This document shows positions 32,411 through 41,690 of a DNA stretch of 64,000 nt, piece after piece (the first letter of the stretch is position 1; every line of letters begins with the position of its first letter). This stretch comes from Trebonia kvetii (GTDB lineage: Bacteria; Actinomycetota; Actinomycetes; Streptosporangiales; Streptosporangiaceae), in contig NZ_RPFW01000006.1 of NCBI RefSeq assembly GCF_007827045.1, positions 496,001-560,000 of the forward strand, in the 5' to 3' direction. The translations under genes were made by a program, and so were the position numbers. The notes under the pieces are model-generated. The model was not told where the DNA came from, did no database searches, and saw nothing but the letters and a program-made list of their open reading frames with translations.

Positions 32411-35005
32411 ATGAACGCGGGAAATGTTGTGACATCGGTACCCGCGCTTCATCGAGTCCATGGAAGGCGGTGGGCCGTGTTCGCACGAAGCCTCACCACG
32501 GGCGTGGTGCTGGCCACGTTCGTAGCATTGGCAAGCTCCGCTGGGGTAGCCGCGGCAAGCGCCTCATCAGCGCCGGCATCGGGCCACAGCCCGGTAGTGC
32601 CGACGTCCGACGGCGGCCGCGGCGCCAGCGTCGCGTTCACCGAGTACTCGGCCACCGGATCGCCGACCAACGGCACCGCGATCGGCCCCAACTTCAACCT
32701 CTACACGCTGCCCGCGGAGGCCGTCGGACGCACCGCGGTGACCCTCAGCGGTGCGGGCAAGTACGTCGACTTTGTCCTGGCCAAAGCGGCCAACGCCGTG
32801 GACCTGCGGTACTCGATCCCCGACTCGGCCGACGGCACCGGGCTGAGCACGCCGCTGCACGTCCTCGTCAACGGGAGGCCGGCCCCCGACCTGACCCTCA
32901 CCTCGAAGTACACCTGGTTCTACGGCGGCTACCCGTTCAGCAACAACCCCGCCGACCTGCACGGCCACCACCTGTACGACGACGTGCGGACGATGTTCGG
33001 CCGTACGCTGCCGCCCGGCACTCGGGTGCGGTTCGAGACCGCCAACGGTGCGGTACCGGTCACGATCGACGTCGCCGACTTCGAGCAGGTCGCTCCGCCG
33101 CTGCCGCCGCCGCGCGGTGCCCTGTCCGTGACGTCCTTCGGCGCCGACCCGACCGGGCAGCAGGACTCGACGACCGCGATCCAGAACGCCATCAACGCGG
33201 GCAGCGCGCAGCACCGCGCCGTCTACCTGCCGCCGGGCGACTACACGGTCACCGCGCACCTGATGGTCAACAACGTGACGCTCACCGGGGCGGGCCAGTG
33301 GTACTCCGTCCTGCACGGCGCGGGCGTCGGCGTCTACGGCGACGCGGCACCCAACCCGAGCACGAACGTCCACCTGTCCAACTTCGCCATCTTCGGCGAG
33401 GTCGCCGAGCGGGTGGACTCGGCAGACCTCAACGGCATCGGCGGCGCGATCGGCGGCAGCTCGACCATCGACAACCTGTGGATACAGCACACCAAGGTCG
33501 GCATGTGGTTCACCGGGCCGTTCGACGGGCTGACCATCAGCGGCGTCCGCATCCAGGACACCACCGCCGACGGTATTAACTTCGACGGCGGGGTGACACA
33601 CGCAACCGTTCGGGATAGTTACGTGCGTAACACCGGTGACGACGGCCTCGCGCTGTGGTCCTTCGGCACCGCCGACTCCGGCGACTCGTTCACGTACGAC
33701 ACCGTGGTGCTGCCCATCCTCGCTAACAACTTCGCGATCTACGGCGGCCACGACAACGCGATCACCAGCGACTACGCCACGGACACCATCACCCAGGGGG
33801 GCGGCATCCAGGTCGGCAACCGCTTCTCGGCCGTGCCGCTTTCCGGCACCACCACGATCGCGAACAACACCCTGGTGCGCACCGGCACCCTGGACCCGAA
33901 CTGGCACTTCGGCGTCGGCGCCATCTGGTTCTACGCCTCGGACGGCGCGGACATGACTGGCACCATCAACGTTGATAAGAACACGATCCTGGACAGTCCC
34001 TACGACGCGTTCGGCTTCGTCGGCGACTACATCCCCAACGCCACCCCGCCCGCTTACGCGATCACCAACGTCAACATCAACGGTGCGATTGTGCGCAACG
34101 TCGGCACCTTCGTCGCCCAGCTGCAGTCTGCGGGCTCCGCCACCATGTCGAACGTCGTCGCCTCCGGTGTCGGCCTCGACGGCATGATGGCATGCGGCTA
34201 CGGGATCACCCTGACCCAGGGCCCGGGCAACAGCGGCTGGAGCAGCTCGGCATGCACGTTCCCGCCGTTCAACATCCTCAGCACATCCACATCGTCGCTG
34301 GGCTTCGGTCTCGTCACCCTGAACACCCAGAGCCCGGCGCAGACCGTCACCCTTACCAACCCAGGACCGAACCCGACGCCCATCTCCAGCGTTTACGCGA
34401 CCGGCGGTTTCGCCGAGACCAACAACTGCCCGGCGACGCTTGCCGCCGGTGCCAGTTGCACGGCCACGGTTACCGTCACGCCCACCGCGGTGCAGCAATA
34501 CGTGGGCAACCTGGTATTCGACGCCGACCCCGCGAATGACCCGTTCGCGCCGTACGTGGTCAACCTGAGCGCCGCCGTTTACAACCCGAACGGCAACCTC
34601 GCGCTGACTGCCACCGCGTCGGCCGACAACACGCTCGCCGGGTTCCCGGCCAGCAATGCCAACGACGGCAACCAGGCCACCTACTGGCAGGCGGCGAACG
34701 CCTCTGGCGTCCTCACCCTGCAGCTCGCCCAGGCCGCCCCGGTCGACCGGATCGTGCTCCAGCTACCGCAGGGCTGGGGTGACCGCCACCAGACCATCGA
34801 GGTCGACGGCAGCACCGACGGCCAGACCTGGACCCCGCTCGTCGCTTCGGCAGCGTACCTGTTCAGCGCGAACAACGCGGCGGGCAACAACGTGGTCGAC
34901 ATCGCCGTGCCCTCAACCACGGTGAACTACATCCGCCTTGACGTCAGCAACAACGACGTCCAGGGCGCGCCGCAGATCGCCGAGTTCCAGGTGTACTCCA
35001 ACTAA
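32411..35005 (+). CDS. Secreted GH87-like (alpha-1,3-glucanase/mycodextranase) beta-helix protein with discoidin domain
   Basis: The 864-residue product has an extended signal peptide (FARSLTTGVVLATFVALASSAGVAAA). It then has an N-terminal beta-sandwich and a parallel beta-helix domain beginning LSVTSFGADPTGQQDSTTAI and continuing through ERVDSADLNGIGGAIGGSST, TADGINFDGG, VRNTGDDGLALW and IYGGHDNAIT. The Asp pairs (TGDDGLALW and neighbours) resemble the acidic catalytic cluster of GH87/GH49 enzymes. An Ig-like 'choice of anchor' module (SLGFGLVTLNTQSPAQTVTL) and a C-terminal F5/8 discoidin carbohydrate-binding domain (ASADNTLAGFPASNANDGN) follow. Alpha-1,3-glucan of fungal walls is a likely target. 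ATG 32411 is chosen; GTG 32396 would add five residues. A strong terminator follows. Confidence 0.82.
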   Translation: MNAGNVVTSVPALHRVHGRRWAVFARSLTTGVVLATFVALASSAGVAAASASSAPASGHSPVVPTSDGGRGASVAFTEYSATGSPTNGTAIGPNFNLYTLPAEAVGRTAVTLSGAGKYVDFVLAKAANAVDLRYSIPDSADGTGLSTPLHVLVNGRPAPDLTLTSKYTWFYGGYPFSNNPADLHGHHLYDDVRTMFGRTLPPGTRVRFETANGAVPVTIDVADFEQVAPPLPPPRGALSVTSFGADPTGQQDSTTAIQNAINAGSAQHRAVYLPPGDYTVTAHLMVNNVTLTGAGQWYSVLHGAGVGVYGDAAPNPSTNVHLSNFAIFGEVAERVDSADLNGIGGAIGGSSTIDNLWIQHTKVGMWFTGPFDGLTISGVRIQDTTADGINFDGGVTHATVRDSYVRNTGDDGLALWSFGTADSGDSFTYDTVVLPILANNFAIYGGHDNAITSDYATDTITQGGGIQVGNRFSAVPLSGTTTIANNTLVRTGTLDPNWHFGVGAIWFYASDGADMTGTINVDKNTILDSPYDAFGFVGDYIPNATPPAYAITNVNINGAIVRNVGTFVAQLQSAGSATMSNVVASGVGLDGMMACGYGITLTQGPGNSGWSSSACTFPPFNILSTSTSSLGFGLVTLNTQSPAQTVTLTNPGPNPTPISSVYATGGFAETNNCPATLAAGASCTATVTVTPTAVQQYVGNLVFDADPANDPFAPYVVNLSAAVYNPNGNLALTATASADNTLAGFPASNANDGNQATYWQAANASGVLTLQLAQAAPVDRIVLQLPQGWGDRHQTIEVDGSTDGQTWTPLVASAAYLFSANNAAGNNVVDIAVPSTTVNYIRLDVSNNDVQGAPQIAEFQVYSN

Positions 35006-35021
35006 CCGGACCATCCAAGAA

Positions 35022-35066
35022 AGCGGCCCGGGTGAGCCACACCCTCCTGGCTCACCCGGGTCCGCT
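35022..35066 (+). terminator. Strong terminator after the beta-helix glycosidase gene
   Basis: The arms agcggcccgggtgagcca and tggctcacccgggtccgct pair over ~18 bp with an 8-nt loop, beginning 17 bp past the stop codon. A short t/c-rich stretch follows. Confidence 0.8.
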
Positions 35067-35425
35067 CTTCGCATACTTGCCCGGCTGAAGCCGGCACCTG
35101 TTCGCGACGGGCAACGACCGTGACAACCGCGCCGCGGTGCGCGCCACGCCGCGGGCGGACCTGGACTTGGTGGGATCGCCGTGTACGGACCGCGCGGGGC
35201 AGGCCGCCGTGGTGGCGTTCGTCGGCCTCAGGCGCGGGGTGCAGCAGGCAACCGCGCCCGGTACCGCGGACTCGGCGCCCAGCGTGCCGGATTGCACGAC
35301 TTAGCACCACCCCTGCGCGGCACACATAAAACTCTCAGCTCACAATGTGTGTGTTGTTCCCGCGTAGCTGATTTGGCAGCCCTAGGCTGTACTGGTTTTC
35401 ACGGCCATAAATAGGACGGTTGATT
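35067..35425. promoter_or_regulatory. Intergenic region upstream of the TIM-barrel glycosidase
   Basis: The left two-thirds is GC-rich without a gene I can support. From ~35320 the sequence becomes AT-rich (cacataaaactctcagctca) and includes acaca/tgtgt arms and an agccctaggct palindrome, with an aggacgg ribosome binding site at the end. This part likely holds the promoter and operator of the glycosidase gene; no exact -35/-10 pair is certain. Confidence 0.45.
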
Positions 35426-37558
35426 GTGCATATTCGGCGGCTTGCCCGGGTTGGACGGAAACAGGCGGTGTTCGCTGGCGCCGGCGTGACGCTCGTGGTG
35501 CTGGCTGGGGCGGCGTTGCCTGGCGCAGCCGGCGCGGCCGCCGGCGCCCCTGCGGCAAGTGCGGCAGTCACGCTTGGTGCGACACCGCTCGGCGCCGACG
35601 TCGCGCCATGGGATTCTGTCTTCTCTAATTCCGCAACCTTTGCCAGGGTCTCGCCGCTGTTGAAGGCGGCCGGCATCAGCCAGTTGCACTACGGCGGCGG
35701 TGTGACCGCCGACTTGTACAACTGGCAGACCAACACCGATATCCAGGGCTGCGCACCGAACACCGCGTTTGCGGAGTTCACCGCCAAGTGCGCCAACACC
35801 GACGGGGTCGACTTCGGCCTGTTCTCGCAGAAAGCGCGTTCGCTCGGCGCGCAGAGTTTCGTGACAGTCAACTACGGCTCGGGCACGCCCGCCCTGGCTG
35901 CGAACTGGGTGACTGAGTCAGCCAAGGCCGGCGAGGCAGTGACCAACTGGGAGATCGGCAACGAGAGCTACGGCTGTTGGGAAGTCAACAACTGGCTCGC
36001 CGACCCGCCGGAAAACTATCACGGCTACGTGGCGGGTGACAGCACCACCTGCCCGGACGTCACCCAGGGCAACGACGCAGGCATGCAGACCATGGCGACC
36101 TCCTACGCCGCGAACGCCAAGCATTTCATCACCGCCATGCGGAACGTGGAGCCCAACGTGCGGATCGGCGTGCCCTGGGCATTCGGCAACACGGTGGGCG
36201 GCGCGTCTGTCAACGACAACACCACGTGGAACGACACCCTGTTCAGCACGGACGGGCCGGACATCAACTTCGTGGACGCGCACTGGTACCCCTTCGGTTT
36301 CGGCGGGGCCACGGATCCCACCGGGGTGAAGAAGCCGTCGGACTATACGGTCATCCAGTCGGTGAAGACGATCCCATCCCTGTACGCCCAGATTCAGGCC
36401 GAGCTGAACACGTACGCACCGGGGGCACAGGTCATCGTGGGCGAGACCGGCGTCAGCTACCTGCCGACGAACGTCCCGTGCACGCCCGCGGGCGCGCTGT
36501 TCGCCGCGGGCGACGTGCTGGAGTGGCTGGCGGCGGGCGCACAGACCGTTGACTGGTGGCCGCTCGACAATGCCGACAACACAACCGACCAGTGCGTCAA
36601 CCCAGAAGAGGCCATGTTCACGAGCACCGGCGCGCCGACCTCGGCCTACTACGGTTACCTGCTCGCCTCGAAGCTTGCCCAGCCCGGCGCGCAGCTCTCG
36701 GTCCTGTCCACCTCCTCACCAGACGTGCTCGCCTTCCAGTCGGTCCTTCCCGGCGGCAAGGTCGCGGTGGCCCTCATCAATTCCAGCACCACGTCAACGA
36801 GGAAGGTGACCTTCGGATCCTCGCTGGCCGGCTCTCTGGCCGTGCAGAACTACGGCCCGGCCGCTGGCACGACGCTTGGCAAGATAACGACGGGGCCGAC
36901 CACTACCGCCGCGGCCGTCGCCGGCGGCATCACGCTCCCGATCGAGTCGATCGTGGTCCTGAGCGAGCGCACCCTGAAGCCAAGCACGATGACCCTGACC
37001 GGCAGCGCCAGCGTCAAGGCAGGGACCAAGGTGACGCTCAACGGCAAGCTCGCACTCAACGGCGTGGCGGCGCCCGCCGGCGTCTCGGTGAAGGTCACCC
37101 GCAAGGTGACCAGCGGCAAGGGGACGTCCGCGACGCTGACCGCCAAGACGGTGAGCGGAGGAGGCTTCTCCGTCACGGATCTCCCGCCGGCCACCGGCAG
37201 CTACGCCTACCAGGCCAGCTACCTCAGCAACAGCTACCTGCCCGCGTCGGCCTCCTACGCGGTGAAGATCACCGCGGCGAAGCCGTCGCTGAAGCTGAAG
37301 CTCTCCGCCACGTCCGTCAAGCCGGGACAGAAGATCACCGTGACCGCCACGCTCGGCGCGCCGCACGTCAACAAGACGCTGGTCATCTACGCCCAGCCGA
37401 AGGGCGGCGCGAAGAGGGTCATCAAGCGGGCGACCGTCAACGCCAAGGGCCAGATCTCGGTCATCTACCCCGTCAAGGCGAACACCACGTTCACCCTCGT
37501 CTTCGGGGGCGACACCTGGTACACCTCGGGAACCCTAACCGCGGCGGTGAAGGCATAA
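35426..37558 (+). CDS. Secreted TIM-barrel glycosidase (arabinofuranosidase/clan A-like) with C-terminal Ig-like repeats
   Basis: The 710-residue product has a signal peptide (AGVTLVVLAGAALPGAAGAAAG). Its catalytic domain to ~residue 500 contains the acid/base motif TNWEIGNESYGCWEVNN and the nucleophile motif QVIVGETGVSYLP, the two glutamates expected of clan GH-A retaining enzymes. Similar proteins are annotated as alpha-L-arabinofuranosidases or cellulose-binding proteins, but the exact family is uncertain. The C-terminus has a GH beta-sandwich, then two Lys/Thr-rich Ig-like segments (TLTGSASVKAGTKVTLNGKL and LKLSATSVKPGQKITVTATL), which may bind the wall. GTG 35426 fits the aggacgg site better than TTG 35420. 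The 3' end overlaps the convergent corA gene by 24 bp. Confidence 0.82.
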   Translation: MHIRRLARVGRKQAVFAGAGVTLVVLAGAALPGAAGAAAGAPAASAAVTLGATPLGADVAPWDSVFSNSATFARVSPLLKAAGISQLHYGGGVTADLYNWQTNTDIQGCAPNTAFAEFTAKCANTDGVDFGLFSQKARSLGAQSFVTVNYGSGTPALAANWVTESAKAGEAVTNWEIGNESYGCWEVNNWLADPPENYHGYVAGDSTTCPDVTQGNDAGMQTMATSYAANAKHFITAMRNVEPNVRIGVPWAFGNTVGGASVNDNTTWNDTLFSTDGPDINFVDAHWYPFGFGGATDPTGVKKPSDYTVIQSVKTIPSLYAQIQAELNTYAPGAQVIVGETGVSYLPTNVPCTPAGALFAAGDVLEWLAAGAQTVDWWPLDNADNTTDQCVNPEEAMFTSTGAPTSAYYGYLLASKLAQPGAQLSVLSTSSPDVLAFQSVLPGGKVAVALINSSTTSTRKVTFGSSLAGSLAVQNYGPAAGTTLGKITTGPTTTAAAVAGGITLPIESIVVLSERTLKPSTMTLTGSASVKAGTKVTLNGKLALNGVAAPAGVSVKVTRKVTSGKGTSATLTAKTVSGGGFSVTDLPPATGSYAYQASYLSNSYLPASASYAVKITAAKPSLKLKLSATSVKPGQKITVTATLGAPHVNKTLVIYAQPKGGAKRVIKRATVNAKGQISVIYPVKANTTFTLVFGGDTWYTSGTLTAAVKA

Positions 37559-38548
37559 GATCTGGACCTGGTTCCGCCTGCGGACCCAGGCCCACAGCAG
37601 AACAAGCGGGACCACCAGGCCGCCGATTCCGTAGACGATGAAGGCGATCTGGCCGTCGATGTTCTTGACCAGCCAGCCGAAGTTCTGGCCGAAGAAGCCG
37701 GTGACGAAGGTGAGCGGCAGGAACACCGTCGCGAGGAGGGTCAGGCTCTCCATGTTGGAGTTCTGCCTGATGCTGATCCGCGTCTGCTCGACCGAGATCA
37801 CCGCCATGTTGGCCTCGAGGATCGTGCCAAGCAGGTCCCGCTGCGCGGCGATCTCCTCGTCCGCCTGGAGCAGGTGATCCCGGACGTCCCGCAGGTAGTG
37901 CCGCAGCTTCTTGTCGACCATGCGCTCGACAATGCCGGTCACCCCGAGCAACGGGTGGACGGCGCGGTAGAAGTCGGTCGCCTCGTTGCGCAGCGAGTAA
38001 ATCCGTTCCGTCGGCGCGGGAGCACCCGAGAAGACGGTGCCCTCTATCTGGTCGATGTCGTGCTCAAGCTCGGCGACGACGGGCAGGTAGTTGTCCACCA
38101 CCGTGTCCAGGATGGCCCAGAGCGCCGACACGCTGCCGGATGCGAGCAGCTCAGGGCGTTGCTCAAGCCGCAGCCTGGCACCGCGCAGCTCGCTCGCCAC
38201 GCCCTGCCGCACGGTGATCACGAAAGTAGGCGAGAGGAAGACACTGATCTCGCCGAACTCGACCTCCTCGGCGGCGTCGTCGTAGCGCGCGGTGCGCAAG
38301 ATGACGAGCTGAACACCCTTGTCGTAGGTCTCGATCTTTGGCCGCATGTGCACGTTGAGCGCGTCCTCCACGGCCAGTTCGTGCAGTCCGAAGATCTCGC
38401 GGATCTGGGCGAGCTCCTGTTCGCTCGGCTCGAACAGCCCGAGCCAGACAAAACCTCCTTCGGCGGCCCGCGCGGCCGCCTCCTCGAGCGGCACCCCGCC
38501 CTCGTCGATCCTCCGGCCGTCCTGGTAGTGAGCGCAATCGATGATCAT
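37535..38548 (-). CDS. corA: CorA family divalent metal transporter with GQN signature
   Basis: This 337-residue protein has a large cytoplasmic funnel domain, a long helix and two C-terminal membrane helices (LTLLATVFLPLTFVTGFFGQNF and IAFIVYGIGGLVVPLVLLWAW). The loop signature is FFGQNFGWL where classical CorA has YGMNF; the GxN core is kept but Met is replaced by Gln. The N-terminal part (LAVEDALNVHMRPKIETYDKG) and the periplasmic-side acidic residues are typical. ATG 38548 is strongly supported by aaggaga; an upstream ATG at 38578 is not. CorA homopentamers conduct Mg2+, Co2+ or, for relatives, Zn2+. It lies downstream of the sigma factor gene on the same strand. Confidence 0.88.
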   Translation of the reverse strand: MIIDCAHYQDGRRIDEGGVPLEEAAARAAEGGFVWLGLFEPSEQELAQIREIFGLHELAVEDALNVHMRPKIETYDKGVQLVILRTARYDDAAEEVEFGEISVFLSPTFVITVRQGVASELRGARLRLEQRPELLASGSVSALWAILDTVVDNYLPVVAELEHDIDQIEGTVFSGAPAPTERIYSLRNEATDFYRAVHPLLGVTGIVERMVDKKLRHYLRDVRDHLLQADEEIAAQRDLLGTILEANMAVISVEQTRISIRQNSNMESLTLLATVFLPLTFVTGFFGQNFGWLVKNIDGQIAFIVYGIGGLVVPLVLLWAWVRRRNQVQILCLHRRG

Positions 38549-38646
38549 GTCCGGATCTCCTTGACGCGTAGCAGCCACCGGGCGTGATACCCGAAATGGA
38601 CCCGATCATGAAAGGCGCGGTTGGGGTGGGTGTGCCCCCGTGCTGG

Positions 38647-39672
38647 CTACCGGCTCGGCAGCGACAGCGGCAGCCCGAACCACGGGAGCACGCTGCCTTC
38701 GAAGCGGCTCGTCGCGCAGATCCGGTCGCCGGCCAGCGTGATGGTGATCAGGCCGGTGGCCGGCCGGGGGCCGGACGGGACCCTCAGGTAAGCGCCGAAC
38801 GCCGGCTGGCCGTTGGCGCGGGTCGGCACCAGGTCGATGCCGCGGCCCGCGGCGAACAGGCGGCCGCAGAAATCGGCCACCAGGTCCCTGCCCACGTATT
38901 CGAGCGGCATGGGCGGCATCGACATGAACGCGTCGTCGGTCAGCAGTGCCACCAGCGCGTCGAGGTCGGCAGACTCGTACGCGCTGGTGAACCGCGCCAC
39001 CATGGCGTCCTCCGCGGGCGAGCCCGGCGCGGGCGGCGGCTCGGGAACGCCGGCCGCCGGCTGACGGCGCTGCATGCCCGCACGGGCTCGCTTGAGCGCG
39101 CTGTTGACCGACTCGACGGTGGCGTCGAGCATGCTCGCGACCTCACTGGCGTGGAACCCGAGCACATCGCGCAGGATGAGCACCGCGAGCTGGCGGGGCG
39201 GCAGCACCTGCAGGGCGGCCACGAAGGCGAGCGAGATGGATTCCGCCTGCTCGTAGCGGGCCTCGGGGCCCGGCGGCAGCGCGGTCCCTGCCACCTCGGC
39301 GAGCAGGGCATCGGGGTAAGGCTCGAGCCAGACGGCCTCGGCGAGCCTGGTCGGCTGCGGCGGCTCGATCCCTGGGATGTTCCACTCCTTGGCGGGCCGC
39401 CGGCTCGCGGTGCGCAGTGCGTTCAGGCACCGGTTGGTGGCGATCTTATACAGCCAGGTGCGCAGCGAGGACCGCCCCTCGAACCCGGCGAGGCCCTGCC
39501 AGGCGGCGAGCAGCGTGTCCTGCACGGCGTCCTCGGCGTCCTGCAAGGTGCCGAGCATCCGGTAGCAGTGCGCCTGCAGTTCCCTGCGATGCGGCTCGGT
39601 CAGCTCACGGAACGCGTCATCGTCACCGGAACGCGCCCGTGAGATCAAGTCATCAGCCACCAGCGTCACCAT
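38647..39672 (-). CDS. ECF RNA polymerase sigma factor with C-terminal SnoaL domain
   Basis: This 341-residue protein has sigma region 2 (FRELTEPHRRELQAHCYRML, DAEDAVQDTLLAAWQGLAGF, RSSLRTWLYKIATNRCLNAL) and region 4 (LPPRQLAVLILRDVLGFHAS, EVASMLDATVESVNSALKRA). An additional C-terminal SnoaL/NTF2-like domain follows (MVARFTSAYESADLDALVAL onward, ending SVLPWFGLPLSL). This matches the subgroup of ECF factors with SnoaL tails (TIGR02960 type), in which the tail modulates activity in place of a membrane anti-sigma factor. ATG 39672 is at the start of homology with ggtggag upstream; the 39768 frame is an unsupported extension. It is divergent from the RibD/DHFR-like gene. Confidence 0.9.
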   Translation of the reverse strand: MVTLVADDLISRARSGDDDAFRELTEPHRRELQAHCYRMLGTLQDAEDAVQDTLLAAWQGLAGFEGRSSLRTWLYKIATNRCLNALRTASRRPAKEWNIPGIEPPQPTRLAEAVWLEPYPDALLAEVAGTALPPGPEARYEQAESISLAFVAALQVLPPRQLAVLILRDVLGFHASEVASMLDATVESVNSALKRARAGMQRRQPAAGVPEPPPAPGSPAEDAMVARFTSAYESADLDALVALLTDDAFMSMPPMPLEYVGRDLVADFCGRLFAAGRGIDLVPTRANGQPAFGAYLRVPSGPRPATGLITITLAGDRICATSRFEGSVLPWFGLPLSLPSR

Positions 39673-39732
39673 AACTCCACCGTCTTCCGCGCGATGCCGA
39701 ACTTCGTCTTCTGGTGGACACCGGCCCGGAGG

Positions 39733-39763
39733 GAAACTGGGCGCTCCGCCCCCGCCCAGTTTC
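39733..39763. promoter_or_regulatory. Palindrome in the sigma factor/reductase divergent region
   Basis: Perfect 11-bp arms gaaactgggcg/cgcccagtttc with a 9-nt spacer lie between the two divergent starts. Because both genes point away from it, an operator or promoter-proximal structure is more likely than a terminator. Confidence 0.5.
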
Positions 39764-39824
39764 ACCATGTCGCGGGTTCAGCCCCAGTGGCAGCCGACAT
39801 ACGCCAGTCAAAGGAGAAACTGCC

Positions 39825-40403
39825 ATGGGAAAGATCGTCATCAGCACGAACATCTCGCTCGACGGTGTCGTACAGGACCCGGACGGCAAGGAGGGCTTCA
39901 GGCAGGGAGGCTGGTTCCTCAGCTACGGAGGCGACGACCTCAAGGCGTGGGGCGCCATCATGTTCGAGGAAGCGCGCAACGCCCAGGCCCTGCTGCTCGG
40001 GCGGCGCAGCGACGAATGGTTCGCCACCCGGTGGCTGTCCCGGACAGACGAGTGGGCGAACAGGCTGAACAGCCTGCCCAAGTACGTCGTCTCGTCGACT
40101 CTGGACAAGGTCCAGTGGGGTGACGGGAAGGTCCTGCGCGGCGATGTGGCCGGGGAGGTCTCGAAGCTGAAGCAGGAGGTTGACGGAGACATCGTCGTCT
40201 ACGCCAGCTATCAGGTCGGTCGCGTGCTCATGGAGCACGACCTGGTGGACGAGTTGCGGCTCACCGTCTTCCCTGTCGTGCTCGGCGCCGGCGAGCGCCT
40301 CTTCGGCGAGACCAGCGACCAGCGGTCGCTGCGGCTGGCCGGCACGCAGACCGTTGGCGAGGGCCTCACCTACCTCACCTACGAGCGGGCAACGGCCGTC
40401 TAG
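39825..40403 (+). CDS. Dihydrofolate reductase/RibD C-terminal family protein
   Basis: The 192-residue product has the RibD_C/DHFR-like fold: N-terminal IVISTNISLDGVVQDPDG, the NADPH-contact region NAQALLLGRRSDEWFATRW, KYVVSSTLDKVQWGDGKVL and the late VDELRLTVFPVVLGAGERLFG. Proteins of this YwjB/YyaP-type branch are common in actinobacteria and usually lack a proven substrate. Consensus aaggag at 39811-39816 fixes ATG 39825. It is divergent from the ECF sigma factor gene, a recurrent pairing in which the sigma factor could control the reductase (inference). Confidence 0.87.
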   Translation: MGKIVISTNISLDGVVQDPDGKEGFRQGGWFLSYGGDDLKAWGAIMFEEARNAQALLLGRRSDEWFATRWLSRTDEWANRLNSLPKYVVSSTLDKVQWGDGKVLRGDVAGEVSKLKQEVDGDIVVYASYQVGRVLMEHDLVDELRLTVFPVVLGAGERLFGETSDQRSLRLAGTQTVGEGLTYLTYERATAV

Positions 40404-40517
40404 TCTCGCGTCCGGCCAGTCCGCGGGCACGCCATTCCTGGCGAGCGAAGTCGCCATCCGTTCGGCAAAGATCACTTTTATCCGGAACGGTTGGCGGCTT
40501 CGCCTCCCGGCCGCAGT

Positions 40518-40555
40518 TACCTAGGTATACGGCAAATACCTAGGCATGCGGCAGA
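40518..40555. repeat. 19-bp tandem repeat in a promoter region
   Basis: Two adjacent 19-bp units (tacctaggtatacggcaaa and tacctaggcatgcggcaga; 15 of 19 identical) each contain the palindrome cctagg. They lie ~90 bp upstream of the sortase-cluster first gene in an AT-rich stretch and may be regulator sites. Confidence 0.65.
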
Positions 40556-40642
40556 ATCGCTATTTCCACAAAAATGTGCTAACTGTGTGATTCTCTGATC
40601 TTTGGGGTTTTGAATCTTTGCCTGTGGTTAGCGGGGGGCGGG

Positions 40643-41674
40643 ATGGAATACCACGACACAGGCTTCTCTCGGCGCCCGCCGCAGCCGGAACCGTCCTGGC
40701 CGACGGTGATCGCCACCACGGTGCGGCTCTGGCTTGAGCGTCATCCTGTCCCCGGCAGGCGGTGGACCTGGGGGCGCCTCGCCGTGCTGGTCGCCGTCCT
40801 GATCAGCGCGGTTGCCGCGGGAGTCGCCGGCGTGGCGATCGGGCGAACCGGAAGGTCCTCCGCGGCCGCCCCGAGCACGGCCGCCCCGAGCACGGCGGCG
40901 CCGCTCCAGGCGACCGCAGCCGCCGCGCCCGCCGGCGGCCTCGGGTACTCCATCGCCACGCGTGACCGCGCCGCGCAGTGGGTCGCGCAGCAGATCGCCC
41001 CCGGCGCCATTGTGGCCTGCGATCCCGCGATGTGCGCCGCACTGCAGGCGGACGGTCTCCCCGCGGCCCGGCTGCTCGTGCTCGGGACCGCGGCCGCCGA
41101 TCCGCTCGGCTCTGACGTGGTCGTGGCGACCCCGGCCGTGCGCAATCAATTCGGCGGCCGGCTCGCGAGCGTCTATGCCCCGGCGGTGATCGCCCGGTTC
41201 GGCTCCGGAGCGGCTCAGATCGACATCCGCGCCATCGCGCCCTCCGGCGCCGCCGCCTACCGGGCGGCGCTTGCCGCCGACAAGCTCGCCAGAATCGACG
41301 CGGGACGCCAGCTGCTGCGGAACGCGCACATCGACGCCTCGTCCGCCGTCAAGACGGCGCTGCGCTCAGGAGACGTCGACCCGCGGCTGCTCATCACGCT
41401 CGCCGCGCTCGCCACACAGCAGCCGCTGCGGATCCTCGCCTTCACCGATCCATCGCCTGGCGCGCCCGCCGCGCCGCTGCGCGGAGTCGAGCTCGCACCG
41501 GCGCATTCGGGCGGCCGCACCGGGGCGCGCCTGCAGTCCATGCTGTCCTTCCTCCACGCGCAGCGGGTGCCGTTCCTTCCGCTGCGCGCGAGCGTCGACC
41601 GCGCTACCGATGTCAGTTTCGAATATGCAGCACCTAGCCCTCTTGGAGCTGAGCACACCGTAACTAACAAATAA
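40643..41674 (+). CDS. Membrane-anchored exported protein of the sortase cluster
   Basis: The 343-residue product has a cytoplasmic N-terminus, one membrane helix (LAVLVAVLISAVAAGVAGVAIG, about residues 46-67) and an Ala/Pro/Ser linker. A long extracytoplasmic domain follows (YSIATRDRAAQWVAQQIAPG, IVACDPAMCAALQADGL, GADVVVATPAVRNQFGG-like). I do not recognise the domain; its alternating strand/helix pattern looks like an alpha/beta fold. ATG 40643 follows a G-rich site. The gene is 16 bp upstream of the DUF4397 protein and in line with the class F sortase, so the three probably form an operon for a surface structure. Confidence 0.75.
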   Translation: MEYHDTGFSRRPPQPEPSWPTVIATTVRLWLERHPVPGRRWTWGRLAVLVAVLISAVAAGVAGVAIGRTGRSSAAAPSTAAPSTAAPLQATAAAAPAGGLGYSIATRDRAAQWVAQQIAPGAIVACDPAMCAALQADGLPAARLLVLGTAAADPLGSDVVVATPAVRNQFGGRLASVYAPAVIARFGSGAAQIDIRAIAPSGAAAYRAALAADKLARIDAGRQLLRNAHIDASSAVKTALRSGDVDPRLLITLAALATQQPLRILAFTDPSPGAPAAPLRGVELAPAHSGGRTGARLQSMLSFLHAQRVPFLPLRASVDRATDVSFEYAAPSPLGAEHTVTNK

Positions 41675-41690
41675 GTGTTGTGGGGGACCG

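Noticed and set aside
32567..34498. 643-codon minus-strand frame opposite the beta-helix glycosidase
   Set aside because: Repeats of Val/Asp/Gly/Arg without domains; the plus strand encodes a clear signal peptide and beta-helix.
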